In this document: one piece after another, positions 1 to 8,547 of the stretch
Numbering within the stretch: position 1 is the stretch's first letter
Layout: every line of letters begins with the position of its first letter
Assembly: GCA_041648505.1 (NCBI GenBank)
Contig: JBAZOY010000014.1
Coordinates: forward strand, 1 to 44,701
DNA length: 44,701 nt
From: JBAZOY01 sp041648505
GTDB lineage: Bacteria > Desulfobacterota > Syntrophia > Syntrophales > CG2-30-49-12
Direction: 5' to 3'
The notes under the pieces: generated by a model
Told to the model about the DNA's origin: nothing
Database searches by the model: none
What the model saw: only the letters and a program-made list of their open reading frames with translations
Program-made: the position numbers and the translations under genes

Positions 1-48
1 AGTATCCGGGGAGTAAAGGCTGGAATGAATCGGTAAAGGAGATATTAA

Positions 49-1365
49 ATGATCTCGAGAGAGATGATTTTTGAAATATTCAACGATGCCCTGAAGTCGG
101 TATTACCCTGTAATCTTATCAGGGAAGCTGTAAAACTTGAGCAGGATCATCTTATAATCCAGGATAAAAAATACAACCTTAACGATTATCGAGGCGTTCA
201 TATATTCGGAAGCGGGAAGGCCTCCGTTGAAATGGCAAAGGCGGTCAAAAACATTATTGATCCCTGGATAAAAGATGGGTTCGTGGTCTCCAATTATGGT
301 GACGATACCCTGGATAAGATCGGAGTCTTCGAAAGTTCCCACCCTGTCCCCTCGGATAAGAGCATCAAGGCTGCCGAAATGCTCATGGAACGTCTCATGG
401 GGCTGTCCGATGACGATTTTTTTATCTATCTGTTGTCGGGTGGAAGTTCTTCGCTTGTAGAAAAGCCGGTCCAGCCGGTTGCTCTGCATGACTTTCAGAG
501 TCTTACAAAGCAACTATTGCTGAGTGGTGCGCCGATTGAAGAAATGAATGTGGTAAGAAAGCATCTCTCAACGGTAAAAGGGGGAAGGCTGGGGGAATTA
601 ACCAGGGCAAAGGGGGTTGTACTCGTCATCTCTGATGTGATCGGAGATGATCTTGAAACTATTGGTTCCGCTCCCCTGTTCTACGACAGAACGAGCTATC
701 AAGATACTCGCAACATTTTGTTGAAATACAATCTATATCACCATGTACCGGCAAGTGTGAAAGCCGTGATCGAAAAGGGTCTCGATGGAGAGGTGGAAGA
801 AACACCAAAGGAGCCAAATCTGAATATCGAGCATTTCATTGTTGGGAGTAATCTTAAGCTCTTGATGAAGGGAAAAGAAAAATCGGAGACATTGGGAGTA
901 AAAGCGCACATTATGAGTTCCCGATTGAGAGGAGAGGCAAGAGAGATAGCGAAAGTGATCGTTGCCGTCGGCGAGGAGATTATCAAGACGGAAAATCCCT
1001 TTGAATATCCCGTATGTCTGCTTTTCGGCGGAGAAACAACGGTAACTATAAAGGGCAACGGTAAAGGTGGAAGAAATCAGGAAATGTGCCTGGCAGCCCT
1101 TAAGGAGATTCGCAATAACAAACGCATGCTCTTCCTGAGCGCCGGCACGGACGGAATTGATGGAAACTCGGATGCAGCGGGGGCAGTAGTTGATTATATG
1201 AGCCACAGGAAAGCCGGCAAGTTCAATTTAGCGTTCGATGACTATCTGAACAACAACGATTCCTACCATTTTTTCAAGAAAACGGGAGACCTCATTTTCA
1301 CAGGTCCAACCGGTACGAATGTTATGGATATAACAATTCTCTTGATCGGATATATAGACGGATGA
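49..1365 (+). CDS. Glycerate 2-kinase (MOFRL / DUF4147 family)
   Basis: This 438-residue protein should phosphorylate D-glycerate to 2-phosphoglycerate with ATP in the cytoplasm. Length and layout fit the MOFRL glycerate kinase family: an N-terminal DUF4147 domain (about residues 8-240) with the glycine/serine motif LLSGGSSSL, and a C-terminal MOFRL domain (about 320-435) with GGETTV, GGRNQEM and SAGTDGIDG. The ATG is preceded by AAGGAG at normal spacing, so the start is secure. The next gene on the same strand, 79 bases on, encodes a glycosyltransferase of the type that uses phosphoglycerate. The two may therefore act together in glycosylglycerate metabolism, which is inference. Alternatively it serves general glycerate or serine catabolism. 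Confidence 0.9.
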   Translation: MISREMIFEIFNDALKSVLPCNLIREAVKLEQDHLIIQDKKYNLNDYRGVHIFGSGKASVEMAKAVKNIIDPWIKDGFVVSNYGDDTLDKIGVFESSHPVPSDKSIKAAEMLMERLMGLSDDDFFIYLLSGGSSSLVEKPVQPVALHDFQSLTKQLLLSGAPIEEMNVVRKHLSTVKGGRLGELTRAKGVVLVISDVIGDDLETIGSAPLFYDRTSYQDTRNILLKYNLYHHVPASVKAVIEKGLDGEVEETPKEPNLNIEHFIVGSNLKLLMKGKEKSETLGVKAHIMSSRLRGEAREIAKVIVAVGEEIIKTENPFEYPVCLLFGGETTVTIKGNGKGGRNQEMCLAALKEIRNNKRMLFLSAGTDGIDGNSDAAGAVVDYMSHRKAGKFNLAFDDYLNNNDSYHFFKKTGDLIFTGPTGTNVMDITILLIGYIDG

Positions 1366-1444
1366 TAAATTATTAACCGTAACCCCGCAGGGTCAGGTTT
1401 CAAACCTTCCCTTTCAGGCTGAAAAACGCAGGAGGTGCTGCAAA

Positions 1445-2653
1445 ATGGCTGATTTCTACCAGCACGGCATGATTACCACACTACAAAAATTGAAAGATAG
1501 GCCGATAGATAATCTCGAGGATGAATTAAGAACCATCAGTCAAAAAAGGAAAATCGCTCTCTTGCTTCCTGCCCTGTATTCCGAATTTGAAACAGGCCCG
1601 ATGCTCCAAATAATAGAGGAACTTAAGAAGACGAATTATCTTTATAAAATTGTCCTTTCTCTCGATAAGGCTGGGGAAAAAGAGTTTAAAAAAGTCAGGA
1701 AGATCATGTCGCGCCTTAACGGAAAGGTAGAAATAATCTGGCATGACGGCCCGAGGATTCAGGAACTATATAGTGAATTGAGGAATGCTGATTTTAGTCT
1801 GGACAGGTCCGGCAAAGGAAGATCAGTATGGATGTCCCTCGGCTACATACTCTCGGACGAGGAAGTTTATGCAATTGCACTACATGACTGTGATATTGTC
1901 AATTATAGAAGGGAAATGCTGGCCAGACTGGTTTATCCTGTAGTTCACCCGGCCGTAGATTTTGAATTCAGCAAAGGGTACTATGCCCGGGTAAAGGAAA
2001 AACTCTACGGCAGGGTAACACGGCTTTTTTATACTCCTCTGATCAGAGCTTTAAAACGAATTCTGGAATATAATTCTTTCTTAGAATACCTTGGTAATTT
2101 CAGGTATGCCCTTTCGGGAGAGTTTGCCCTCGTCAGCAGCCTGGCGAAAGGTATGAGAATATCGCCAACCTGGGGACTTGAGGTATCCCTGCTGAGTGAA
2201 ATATACCAGAGAGCATCAGTCAATCGTATATGTCAGGTAGAGATAACGGAGTTCTACGAACATAAACACCAGATCCTGGATAAAGATAAGCCCGGAGAAG
2301 GTTTGATCCGTATGGCTACGGATATTGCAACGACATTATTCAGGGTATTGAGCCAGGACGGCATCCGTATGAGCCAATCCTTTTTTAGAGCCTTATACAC
2401 TGCATACATAGAAGAATCGAGAATCGTTATAGAAAAATACAATGCCTTGTCTTTATTGAACGGCATCAACTATGACAGGCACGGAGAAATCGAAGCAGTA
2501 GAAGCCTTTGTCATTTCGCTTAAAATAGCCACGCTGGAATTTATAGAAGATCCTGTGGGAATTCCTTTGTTATCTGCATGGACAAGAGTTGCTGCGGCAA
2601 TTCCTGATTTTTCGGAGAGGATTACCAGGTACGTAAAACTGGATAATTTATAG
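1445..2653 (+). CDS. GT81-like glycosyltransferase (glucosyl-3-phosphoglycerate synthase type)
   Basis: A 402-residue cytosolic GT-A fold transferase. Residues about 35-60 give the first beta strand (KIALLLPALY). HDCDIVNYRREML (from about residue 148) carries the acidic metal/nucleotide-sugar motif. A following segment with FYTPLIRALKR and RYALSGEFA resembles glucosyl- or mannosyl-3-phosphoglycerate synthases. Family knowledge predicts transfer of a sugar from an NDP-sugar to 3-phosphoglycerate, giving the precursor of glucosylglycerate, a compatible solute. No partner phosphatase (GpgP/MpgP) is adjacent, and the exact sugar cannot be read from the sequence. The start is fixed by AGGAGGTG eight bases upstream of the ATG. 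The glycerate kinase upstream supports a glycerate-linked role. Confidence 0.7.
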   Translation: MADFYQHGMITTLQKLKDRPIDNLEDELRTISQKRKIALLLPALYSEFETGPMLQIIEELKKTNYLYKIVLSLDKAGEKEFKKVRKIMSRLNGKVEIIWHDGPRIQELYSELRNADFSLDRSGKGRSVWMSLGYILSDEEVYAIALHDCDIVNYRREMLARLVYPVVHPAVDFEFSKGYYARVKEKLYGRVTRLFYTPLIRALKRILEYNSFLEYLGNFRYALSGEFALVSSLAKGMRISPTWGLEVSLLSEIYQRASVNRICQVEITEFYEHKHQILDKDKPGEGLIRMATDIATTLFRVLSQDGIRMSQSFFRALYTAYIEESRIVIEKYNALSLLNGINYDRHGEIEAVEAFVISLKIATLEFIEDPVGIPLLSAWTRVAAAIPDFSERITRYVKLDNL

Positions 2654-2782
2654 CAGCATTATTATTCAGTATAGAAGAAATGTGAATTGTGATAACCACC
2701 TGTAATGAGACCTTTTGTAAAATAGTGAACCCAGTTTTCAAAGCGCTCACAATATGAAACCCATACCCCAAGGAGAATAATC

Positions 2783-3310
2783 ATGGACCAAAAAGAACGT
2801 CTCAATACCCTTGAAGTAGCTCTCAATAATGAAATGAGAGAGCGGGAATTTTATCTTAAAAATGCCCAGAGAACAAAAAATCCTCTCGGGAAAGCTATGT
2901 TTCAGCAAATCGGAGACGAGGAACTGGAGCATTATGAGCGTTTGCAGGAGCTCCACCAGAAGTTGGAAAAACAGGGGAAATGGCCGGAAACGCTTCCCTT
3001 AAAAGTGAAAGATACTGTGGTGAAAGATGTTCTAAAAAATGTACTCAAAAAGCTGGACAGCTCACCCGCCGGAGGTGACGAGGACGACCTGAAGGCAGTA
3101 CGGACAGCTATTGACTTTGAGGCTAAAGGGACAAAGTACTATGCAGATCTGCGGGACAATACTTCAGATACAAAGGTAAAGCAGTTTTTTGATCTCCTGG
3201 CAAAAATTGAAAATGAGCATTATCTATCCCTCAAGGATACTGAAGAGTTCTTGACAGACCCTGTATCGTGGTATGAAAGAACAGAGCGTCACACCCTCGA
3301 CGGAGCATAG
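2783..3310 (+). CDS. Ferritin-like diiron protein (rubrerythrin domain, no rubredoxin tail)
   Basis: A 175-residue helical protein with the duplicated diiron pattern of rubrerythrin/ferritin-like proteins. Helix 1 carries the E17-E22 cluster ending in FY. Helix 2 has ExxH at E47-H50. Helix 3 has DFEAKGTKYY with E113, and helix 4 has ExxH at E143-H146. There is no C-terminal CxxC rubredoxin domain, so it is the short, rubredoxin-less type. Members of the family handle peroxide or iron in anaerobes. A clear AAGGAG lies upstream of the ATG. It is followed after only 21 bases by a coiled-coil gene, suggesting cotranscription with the SPFH/zinc-ribbon genes downstream. Confidence 0.85.
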   Translation: MDQKERLNTLEVALNNEMREREFYLKNAQRTKNPLGKAMFQQIGDEELEHYERLQELHQKLEKQGKWPETLPLKVKDTVVKDVLKNVLKKLDSSPAGGDEDDLKAVRTAIDFEAKGTKYYADLRDNTSDTKVKQFFDLLAKIENEHYLSLKDTEEFLTDPVSWYERTERHTLDGA

Positions 3311-3331
3311 TCAGCAATTGGGGAGGTGGAT

Positions 3332-3835
3332 ATGGTTTCAAAAGAATCACTGGCACACATAGCGGCAAAGGCAGCGCGCCTCATTCCCGGAATAGGTTCT
3401 TACCAGGACAAGGAAAAAATCCGTGACCTCGATAAAAGGTGGCGTAATCACATTGCCTCATTGATTAATGAGGAACGTATTCGTATAGATGAAGTGAAAA
3501 AGCTTCTTACAAAGAAGATTAAGTTTGATCTATTGGATGATCTGGACCTCTTAACAAAAAAGATGTACCAATTAGCCGATACGATTGAATTCTCTTCGTA
3601 TGGCTATTCATCCCTCTTTGACCAGGCAGCGGTGGATAAAAAAAGGCTGGAAGACTTACTGCAGTTTGACCAGTCCATGGAGAAAGAACTTATAGAGATT
3701 AAGGAGCAGGTTGATAAGTTAGTTACCGCTTCCGAGGCGGATATTCCCTTAAGGATACCTGAAGTGGAACTTGCCCTTACAGCGTTAAATAACAAGCTTA
3801 AAAGTCGTGAGGAGCTTTTAAAGAGAGTAAAATAA
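3332..3835 (+). CDS. Hypothetical coiled-coil protein next to SPFH gene
   Basis: A 167-residue protein with no family I can name. The first 30 residues include a hydrophobic/Gly-Pro patch (AARLIPGIGSY). The rest is charged and helical, with long Lys/Glu/Leu runs typical of coiled coils (about 30-70 and 100-165). It has no signal peptide or clear membrane span. The start is placed at the ATG at 3332 because GGGGAGG lies just upstream; an in-frame GTG at 3326 overlaps that ribosome-binding site and is unlikely. It sits 31 bases ahead of the SPFH gene in the same direction. A partner role for the SPFH protein, like the accessory proteins of YdjI in Bacillus, is only an inference. Confidence 0.75.
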   Translation: MVSKESLAHIAAKAARLIPGIGSYQDKEKIRDLDKRWRNHIASLINEERIRIDEVKKLLTKKIKFDLLDDLDLLTKKMYQLADTIEFSSYGYSSLFDQAAVDKKRLEDLLQFDQSMEKELIEIKEQVDKLVTASEADIPLRIPEVELALTALNNKLKSREELLKRVK

Positions 3836-3866
3836 TGACCTTTTTAGAAACAAAAGGGGGCGAAGA

Positions 3867-4997
3867 ATGGTCTTTCTGGAAGTAATCAAATGGTTTGACG
3901 ATACCGGCAAAGAAATGATTCACCGAATCCCTGAACAAGGGTCAACCGATATCAAACTTGGTGCCCAACTTATTGTTCAGGAAAATCAAGCTGCAATTTT
4001 TTTCCGCGATGGAAAGGCGTATGACATTCTCGGACCGGGAAGACATACTCTTTCCACCTTGAATATTCCTGTATTAACTAAGGCGCTGAGCCTCCCCTTC
4101 GGATTTACCAGCCCTTTCCAGGCCTCGGTCTACTTCGTGAACACCAAAGTTTTCACCGACCTGAAATGGGGAACCAGGGAACCAGTTGCATTTAAGGACT
4201 CCGAACTGGGAATGGTAAGGATTCGGGCTTTTGGTATTTATACCATGAGAATAATCCAGCCTCTCCTTTTCATAAATACCTTAGTTGGAACTCAGGGGAT
4301 CTATACCACCGAGGAAATATCCGATTACCTTCGGGATGTAACCGTGTCCCGGATTAATGATCTTATGGGAGAAAGTCTGGATACTATCTTCAATCTCCCC
4401 AAACATTACGACGAATTAGGCGTAGCCCTGAAGATGCGATTATGTGCAGATTTTACCAGGTACGGCATTGAACTGCTCGACGTTTTTATTAACTCCATTA
4501 CTCCCCCGGACGAAGTCCAGAAGATGATTGATGAAAGAAGCGGAATGAATGCAGTGGGTGATCTCAACAGTTTTTTGAAATTCAAAGCAGCAAAAGCTAT
4601 GGGAGATGCTGCTCGTAATGGGGGAGGTGGTACAGGTGATGGAGGTGTAGCCTCAGGGATGGGAGTCGGTTTGGGAGCCGGTCTGGGAATGATGATACCG
4701 GGAATTTTGCAAAAAACCTTCCAGGAAAGCGGACAAATCAGTAATCCTCCTGTCTTGATTAAATGTTCTAAATGTCACACGGAAATTCCCCAGGATAGCC
4801 GTTTCTGTCCTCATTGCGGCCACCAGATTGTGACCGTAAATAAATGCAGTCAATGCGGCAAGGATTTACCGGTGGAGGCCAATTTCTGCATGGTCTGCGG
4901 AACAAAAGTAGAAAAAAGAGAAAAGCTATGTCCCCATTGCGGGGCTAAAAATCTGCCTCAGGCCCATTTTTGTAACGGCTGTGGAGAAAAACTCTAA
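3867..4997 (+). CDS. SPFH-domain protein with three C-terminal zinc ribbons (YdjI-like)
   Basis: A 376-residue protein. Residues about 25-220 form an SPFH/band-7-type domain of the YdjI ('virion core protein') group, with LIVQENQAAIFFRDG and LGPGRHTLST near the N-terminus. A glycine-rich hydrophobic stretch follows (about 250-285). The last 80 residues hold twelve cysteines arranged as three CxxC...CxxC zinc ribbons. Bacterial SPFH proteins of this type assemble at membranes and take part in membrane-stress complexes; in B. subtilis YdjI works with the zinc-ribbon protein YdjG. Here the next two genes also encode zinc-ribbon proteins, which supports a comparable module. AAAGGGGG precedes the ATG. 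Confidence 0.85.
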   Translation: MVFLEVIKWFDDTGKEMIHRIPEQGSTDIKLGAQLIVQENQAAIFFRDGKAYDILGPGRHTLSTLNIPVLTKALSLPFGFTSPFQASVYFVNTKVFTDLKWGTREPVAFKDSELGMVRIRAFGIYTMRIIQPLLFINTLVGTQGIYTTEEISDYLRDVTVSRINDLMGESLDTIFNLPKHYDELGVALKMRLCADFTRYGIELLDVFINSITPPDEVQKMIDERSGMNAVGDLNSFLKFKAAKAMGDAARNGGGGTGDGGVASGMGVGLGAGLGMMIPGILQKTFQESGQISNPPVLIKCSKCHTEIPQDSRFCPHCGHQIVTVNKCSQCGKDLPVEANFCMVCGTKVEKREKLCPHCGAKNLPQAHFCNGCGEKL

Positions 4998-5027
4998 CAA
5001 ATATCTTGAGTCTTTTATAAATCTAAT

Positions 5028-5792
5028 ATGTTTATTGCTGCCCCCTGTCCTCAGTGCGGAGGAGAGATCGAATTTTTAGATGAAGTTCAAGTGGTTAAAT
5101 GTCAGTACTGCGGTTCCCTGCTTCAATCAGTAGGTAATGAAGGGGTAAGGCGGTATTACCTTGAACCGAGGGGAGACATAGAAACAACAACAAAGGCACT
5201 CATCCGGAAACTTTTCCCCGAAAATAAAACAGCATTCCCCCCCCTTAAAACCCAGCTTATCTTTTATCCCTACTGGTGGGTCAAGGGGATGGTTTTTAAA
5301 TGGCTTATCGGTAAAAAAAACGTACCCAGTAATATGGCAGGCATCCCGAACGGCTGGGAGAATGTTAAAGAATTGAATACTCGCCTTTTTGACCAAACCT
5401 TCCCCGCAAATGGAAAAACCTTATTAGGCCCTCCTACCCTTGGCATTCGCACAGAGACAATGCGGGTTCGTGCCTTTAACTGGAAAGAAATGGAACAAAG
5501 GGGTGTCCCTTTAAAAACCACGATCTCCCATAACCAGGCGATCGAATACGCTGAAAAACTGAAGGATTCGCCTTTAGGGTTGAAAAAGTTCGATGTTGAG
5601 ATGGAGAGGACGATGTTGATCGGCGAGCGCTATGCCATGATCTTTGCTCCCATATGGGCTATTAGCCTTTCCTCCCCCCAGGGAGGGCAGGAAATATTGG
5701 TTGACGGTATTTCTCACTCGGTAATTGAAACCTCCCAGAAAGAAAAGATTCCTTTATCCTCCGTACTTAAAGCAGGAAAGGTTGGAATCTGA
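5028..5792 (+). CDS. Zinc-ribbon protein, N-terminal half of a possible two-ribbon protein
   Basis: A 254-residue protein opening with CPQCGGEIEF and CQYCGS, a TFIIB-type zinc ribbon (cysteines within residues 7-30). An alpha/beta region follows with FYPYWWVKGMV, ending in a beta segment (ILVDGISHSVI). No membrane span is seen. Only 30 bases separate it from the SPFH gene, and no strong ribosome-binding site is visible, so translation may be coupled or weak. It overlaps the next gene by 11 bases in another frame. The next protein begins with a second zinc ribbon, so the pair may be one longer protein split by a frameshift, or two coupled genes. Function is unknown; the context suggests a YdjG-like role. 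Confidence 0.75.
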   Translation: MFIAAPCPQCGGEIEFLDEVQVVKCQYCGSLLQSVGNEGVRRYYLEPRGDIETTTKALIRKLFPENKTAFPPLKTQLIFYPYWWVKGMVFKWLIGKKNVPSNMAGIPNGWENVKELNTRLFDQTFPANGKTLLGPPTLGIRTETMRVRAFNWKEMEQRGVPLKTTISHNQAIEYAEKLKDSPLGLKKFDVEMERTMLIGERYAMIFAPIWAISLSSPQGGQEILVDGISHSVIETSQKEKIPLSSVLKAGKVGI

Positions 5793-6465
5793 ACAAGAAG
5801 AAACCTGCTTTATTCCTTTCCGCTGTCCGGTGTGTGGATGGGAACTGCCCTTCTATCCACTTAATCTTGTTCATCTTTGCAGCACCTGCGGCCGTGCCTG
5901 GCAGGAAAAGGGAGGTACTTACCATGAGATAGATTACAGCGTGGTAAAAGGAAAGAATAACAGCAAGGGACAAACAACGTTTCTCCCCTTCTGGACATTA
6001 ACCGTATCCTTAACGACCGCCACTGAAAGGGTGTCCAACATGGACGAATTCTATTCGTACTTTCCTTTACCCCGCTTGATAGACAGGGAAAGAGAAAAGG
6101 AACGAAAGGTAAAGTTTTATATCCCTGCGTTCCGAATTAAAAATATTCCGGCATTAAATAAACTTTCCACCATTCTCACTCACAATCAACCGGAAAGCCT
6201 GTATATTGAGAAGGCGGCACTCCTCGAGCATAATATGGACAATGTATTCTTAAGCTTAACCGAGGCTAAAGAGATGGCACAAATCCTGTTGTTCTCTTTC
6301 ATTCCCACCAACAGCCGCAAGGCCAAATCGTTTGTATCCCAGGCCCAAATAGATTTTCTCCATGAACAGCTGGAATGGTATCCGTTTGTTGAAGAAAACA
6401 GCTATTTAAAAGAGGAAAACACAGGCTACGCGATACATAAAAATGCCATAAACTCAAAGGATTAG
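5782..6465 (+). CDS. Zinc-ribbon protein, possible C-terminal half of the preceding protein
   Basis: A 227-residue protein if begun at the TTG at 5782, which has AGGA four bases upstream and overlaps the previous stop by 11 bases. The frame is open back to another TTG at 5725. It starts with CPVCGWELPF and CSTCGRAW, a second zinc ribbon, followed by TFLPFWTLTVS, which parallels FYPYWWVKGMV after the ribbon of the upstream protein. The repeated ribbon-plus-'FxPFW' layout suggests an internal duplication of one ancestral protein. It has no signal peptide or membrane helix. Function is unknown. It ends 21 bases before a convergent gene, with no obvious terminator. Confidence 0.65.
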   Translation: MESEQEETCFIPFRCPVCGWELPFYPLNLVHLCSTCGRAWQEKGGTYHEIDYSVVKGKNNSKGQTTFLPFWTLTVSLTTATERVSNMDEFYSYFPLPRLIDREREKERKVKFYIPAFRIKNIPALNKLSTILTHNQPESLYIEKAALLEHNMDNVFLSLTEAKEMAQILLFSFIPTNSRKAKSFVSQAQIDFLHEQLEWYPFVEENSYLKEENTGYAIHKNAINSKD

Positions 6466-6486
6466 AGTTTAAAATTGGTATAACAA

Positions 6487-7404
6487 TTACTCTACTGCCT
6501 TAAACAACACTACCCGATTTCTGCCGGCAGCCTTGGCCTGATAAAGGGCCTGATCCGCCGCCTCAACCAAATCCCTTCCTTCGTTAATCTTTTCAGAGGG
6601 GAAAGAAGCAACCCCAAAACTGGCATTTACATAAAAAGGTGACTCCACTGCCTGAATGGGATGAGCGGCTATCTGCAGGCGAAGCCGCTCGGAAACCAGA
6701 AAAGCTCCCTGCGCCTCAGTCTGTATAAGGACAATGGCAAACTCTTCTCCTCCATAGCGGGCAGCCAGGTCACTGTCGCGGATTCCTTTCTGAAGTATCT
6801 CAGCCGTTTCCTTTAGAACTACATCTCCAACCTGATGACCGTAGGTGTCATTGATTTTCTTGAAATAATCAAGGTCCAGGATAATACATGAAATGATCCC
6901 GCCGTAGCGTTTTGCCCGGCTTATTTCCCGGTTCAGGAATTCATGGAAAACCCTGTGATTAAACAGGTTGGTCAGTCCATCACGGTCAGCTAATTCCTGA
7001 AGTTGACGGTTTTTCTCCTGAAGGTCTTCATAGAGTTCTTTCATTCGCAAATGGGTTTCTACCCGGGCAATCAGTTCCCCCGCATCAAAGGGTTTGGTAA
7101 CATAATCCACGGCCCCCAGTTCCAGCCCTTTGATCTTATCGGCCGGTTCTGCTTTCGAGGTCAGCATAATGACCGGTATATCTTGGACTTGTGCTGTTGT
7201 TTTTAGTCGATGACAGACCTCGTAACCATCTATGCCAGGCAGGATAAGATCCAGGAGGATCAGATCGGGATGATCCCTTAAGGCAATTTCCAAACCGAGT
7301 TCCCCTGAATCTGCTGTAAAGACCTCGTGACCTTTACCGTTCAGAATGCTTTTCCCAAATTGCACAATCAGGCGACTGTCATCGATGATTAATATTTTGC
7401 TCAT
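6487..7404 (-). CDS. Response regulator with GGDEF domain (diguanylate cyclase)
   Basis: A 305-residue protein. Residues 1-120 are a receiver domain with acidic pocket DD (8-9), phospho-acceptor D52 and conserved K (VTKPF, about 104). A coiled linker (120-140) leads to a GGDEF domain (140-300). The active-site motif is GGEEF at 218-222, so cyclase activity is expected: two GTP to c-di-GMP. RDSD at 209-212, five residues upstream, is an intact RxxD inhibitory site, predicting product feedback. It is the last gene of the chemosensory operon, 100 bases after cheB, and is a natural output for phosphate from CheA. GGGGAGA precedes the ATG. Confidence 0.93.
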   Translation of the reverse strand: MSKILIIDDSRLIVQFGKSILNGKGHEVFTADSGELGLEIALRDHPDLILLDLILPGIDGYEVCHRLKTTAQVQDIPVIMLTSKAEPADKIKGLELGAVDYVTKPFDAGELIARVETHLRMKELYEDLQEKNRQLQELADRDGLTNLFNHRVFHEFLNREISRAKRYGGIISCIILDLDYFKKINDTYGHQVGDVVLKETAEILQKGIRDSDLAARYGGEEFAIVLIQTEAQGAFLVSERLRLQIAAHPIQAVESPFYVNASFGVASFPSEKINEGRDLVEAADQALYQAKAAGRNRVVLFKAVE

Positions 7405-7504
7405 ATTCGTCTCCCCTTAAAACAACAAAAAAGAATGATTCGATCCTTTAATTCTTGGCAGGTGTCATCCACCCTGGCGGATCACTGGAGCCTTTGCGTC
7501 TTTT

Positions 7505-8545
7505 TTACATGCTTACCATTTTTATTAACCAGCCGGGCATATCCTTTAAAGATACCACTTCCTGAGCCGCCCCTATTTTGATAGCCGCCTGGGGCATGCC
7601 AAAGATAGTAGAAGTTGATTCATCCTGGGCCAAAGTCCTGGCCCCTTGCTCGCGCATCGCCAATAACCCCCGGGCGCCATCTTTCCCCATACCGGTCAGA
7701 AGAATGCCGATGCCCATTTCTCCAACGGTCTTGGCCATAGAATAAAAAAAGACATCCACGGAGGGGCGATGATGATTAACCGGCGGGCTTTCATCAAGGG
7801 TAAGATAGAAACCCTGATGATCTTTTTGAACCTGACAGTGTTTATCTCCCGGTGCCACCAAAACCTCACCTGGTCTCAACCGGTCTCCCTGTCGGGCTTC
7901 GCTGACGGATAAAGAGGAAACCTCATCCAAATGATCGGCAAAGGCAAGGGTAAACTGAGAAAGCATATGCTGAACAATAACGATCGAAGGCATCTCTTCC
8001 GGCAGGTGGGAAAACAAAAATTGCAGGGCTTGAGTACCGCCGGTAGAGGCCCCTATTCCGATAATACATTCCCTAACCTTTTGAGTAGACACCTGGTGCG
8101 ATTGGATCAAGGGTTTATGAGAAAAAGAAGGGGTAACCATTATTTGAGAGTTAGCTGCTTCCTTGACCTTTTTCAGGATTCTTTCGGGGAAAGTTTCTCT
8201 TTCTCCCAGAGAACCAGGGCCAGGTTTGGGAATAAAATCTATCGCCCCCAGGGAAAGGGCTTCGATGGTAGCCTGACAATTTTCCCTCGTGTAGGCACTG
8301 ACCATGACCACAGGCAAAGGACGGGAGGCCATGATCTCCTTCAGGAAAGTAACGCCATTCATCCCAGGCATCTCAACATCCAGCGTAATAACATCCGGGC
8401 GAATTTTTTCTAAAATGGTCTTGGCCTCATAAGCATCTGGAGCGGTCAAAACCTCCCCGACTTCCGGATCGGTTAAAAAGATCTTTTTCAGCCAAGCCAG
8501 CATAAGCGGGGAATCGTCAACTACCAAAATCCGAAGCTTCTTCAA
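7505..8545 (-). CDS. cheB: CheB, chemoreceptor glutamate methylesterase
   Basis: A 346-residue protein with an N-terminal receiver domain (phospho-acceptor D56 in TLDVEMPG) and a C-terminal methylesterase domain. The catalytic serine lies in GIGASTGGTQAL, the histidine in IVQHM and the aspartate in LLTGMGKDGARG. It removes methyl groups from receptor glutamates and deamidates glutamines when phosphorylated by CheA. The start is placed at the TTG at 8545: AAGGAG lies six bases upstream, whereas the upstream in-frame TTG at 8551 directly abuts that site. This leaves two bases after the cheD stop, so the genes are tightly coupled. Confidence 0.95.
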   Translation of the reverse strand: MKKLRILVVDDSPLMLAWLKKIFLTDPEVGEVLTAPDAYEAKTILEKIRPDVITLDVEMPGMNGVTFLKEIMASRPLPVVMVSAYTRENCQATIEALSLGAIDFIPKPGPGSLGERETFPERILKKVKEAANSQIMVTPSFSHKPLIQSHQVSTQKVRECIIGIGASTGGTQALQFLFSHLPEEMPSIVIVQHMLSQFTLAFADHLDEVSSLSVSEARQGDRLRPGEVLVAPGDKHCQVQKDHQGFYLTLDESPPVNHHRPSVDVFFYSMAKTVGEMGIGILLTGMGKDGARGLLAMREQGARTLAQDESTSTIFGMPQAAIKIGAAQEVVSLKDMPGWLIKMVSM

Positions 8546-8547
8546 GA

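Noticed and set aside
1395..1407. AGGTTT-C-AAACCT palindrome after the glycerate kinase gene as a terminator
   Set aside because: The loop would be one base and no T-run follows; it is probably chance.
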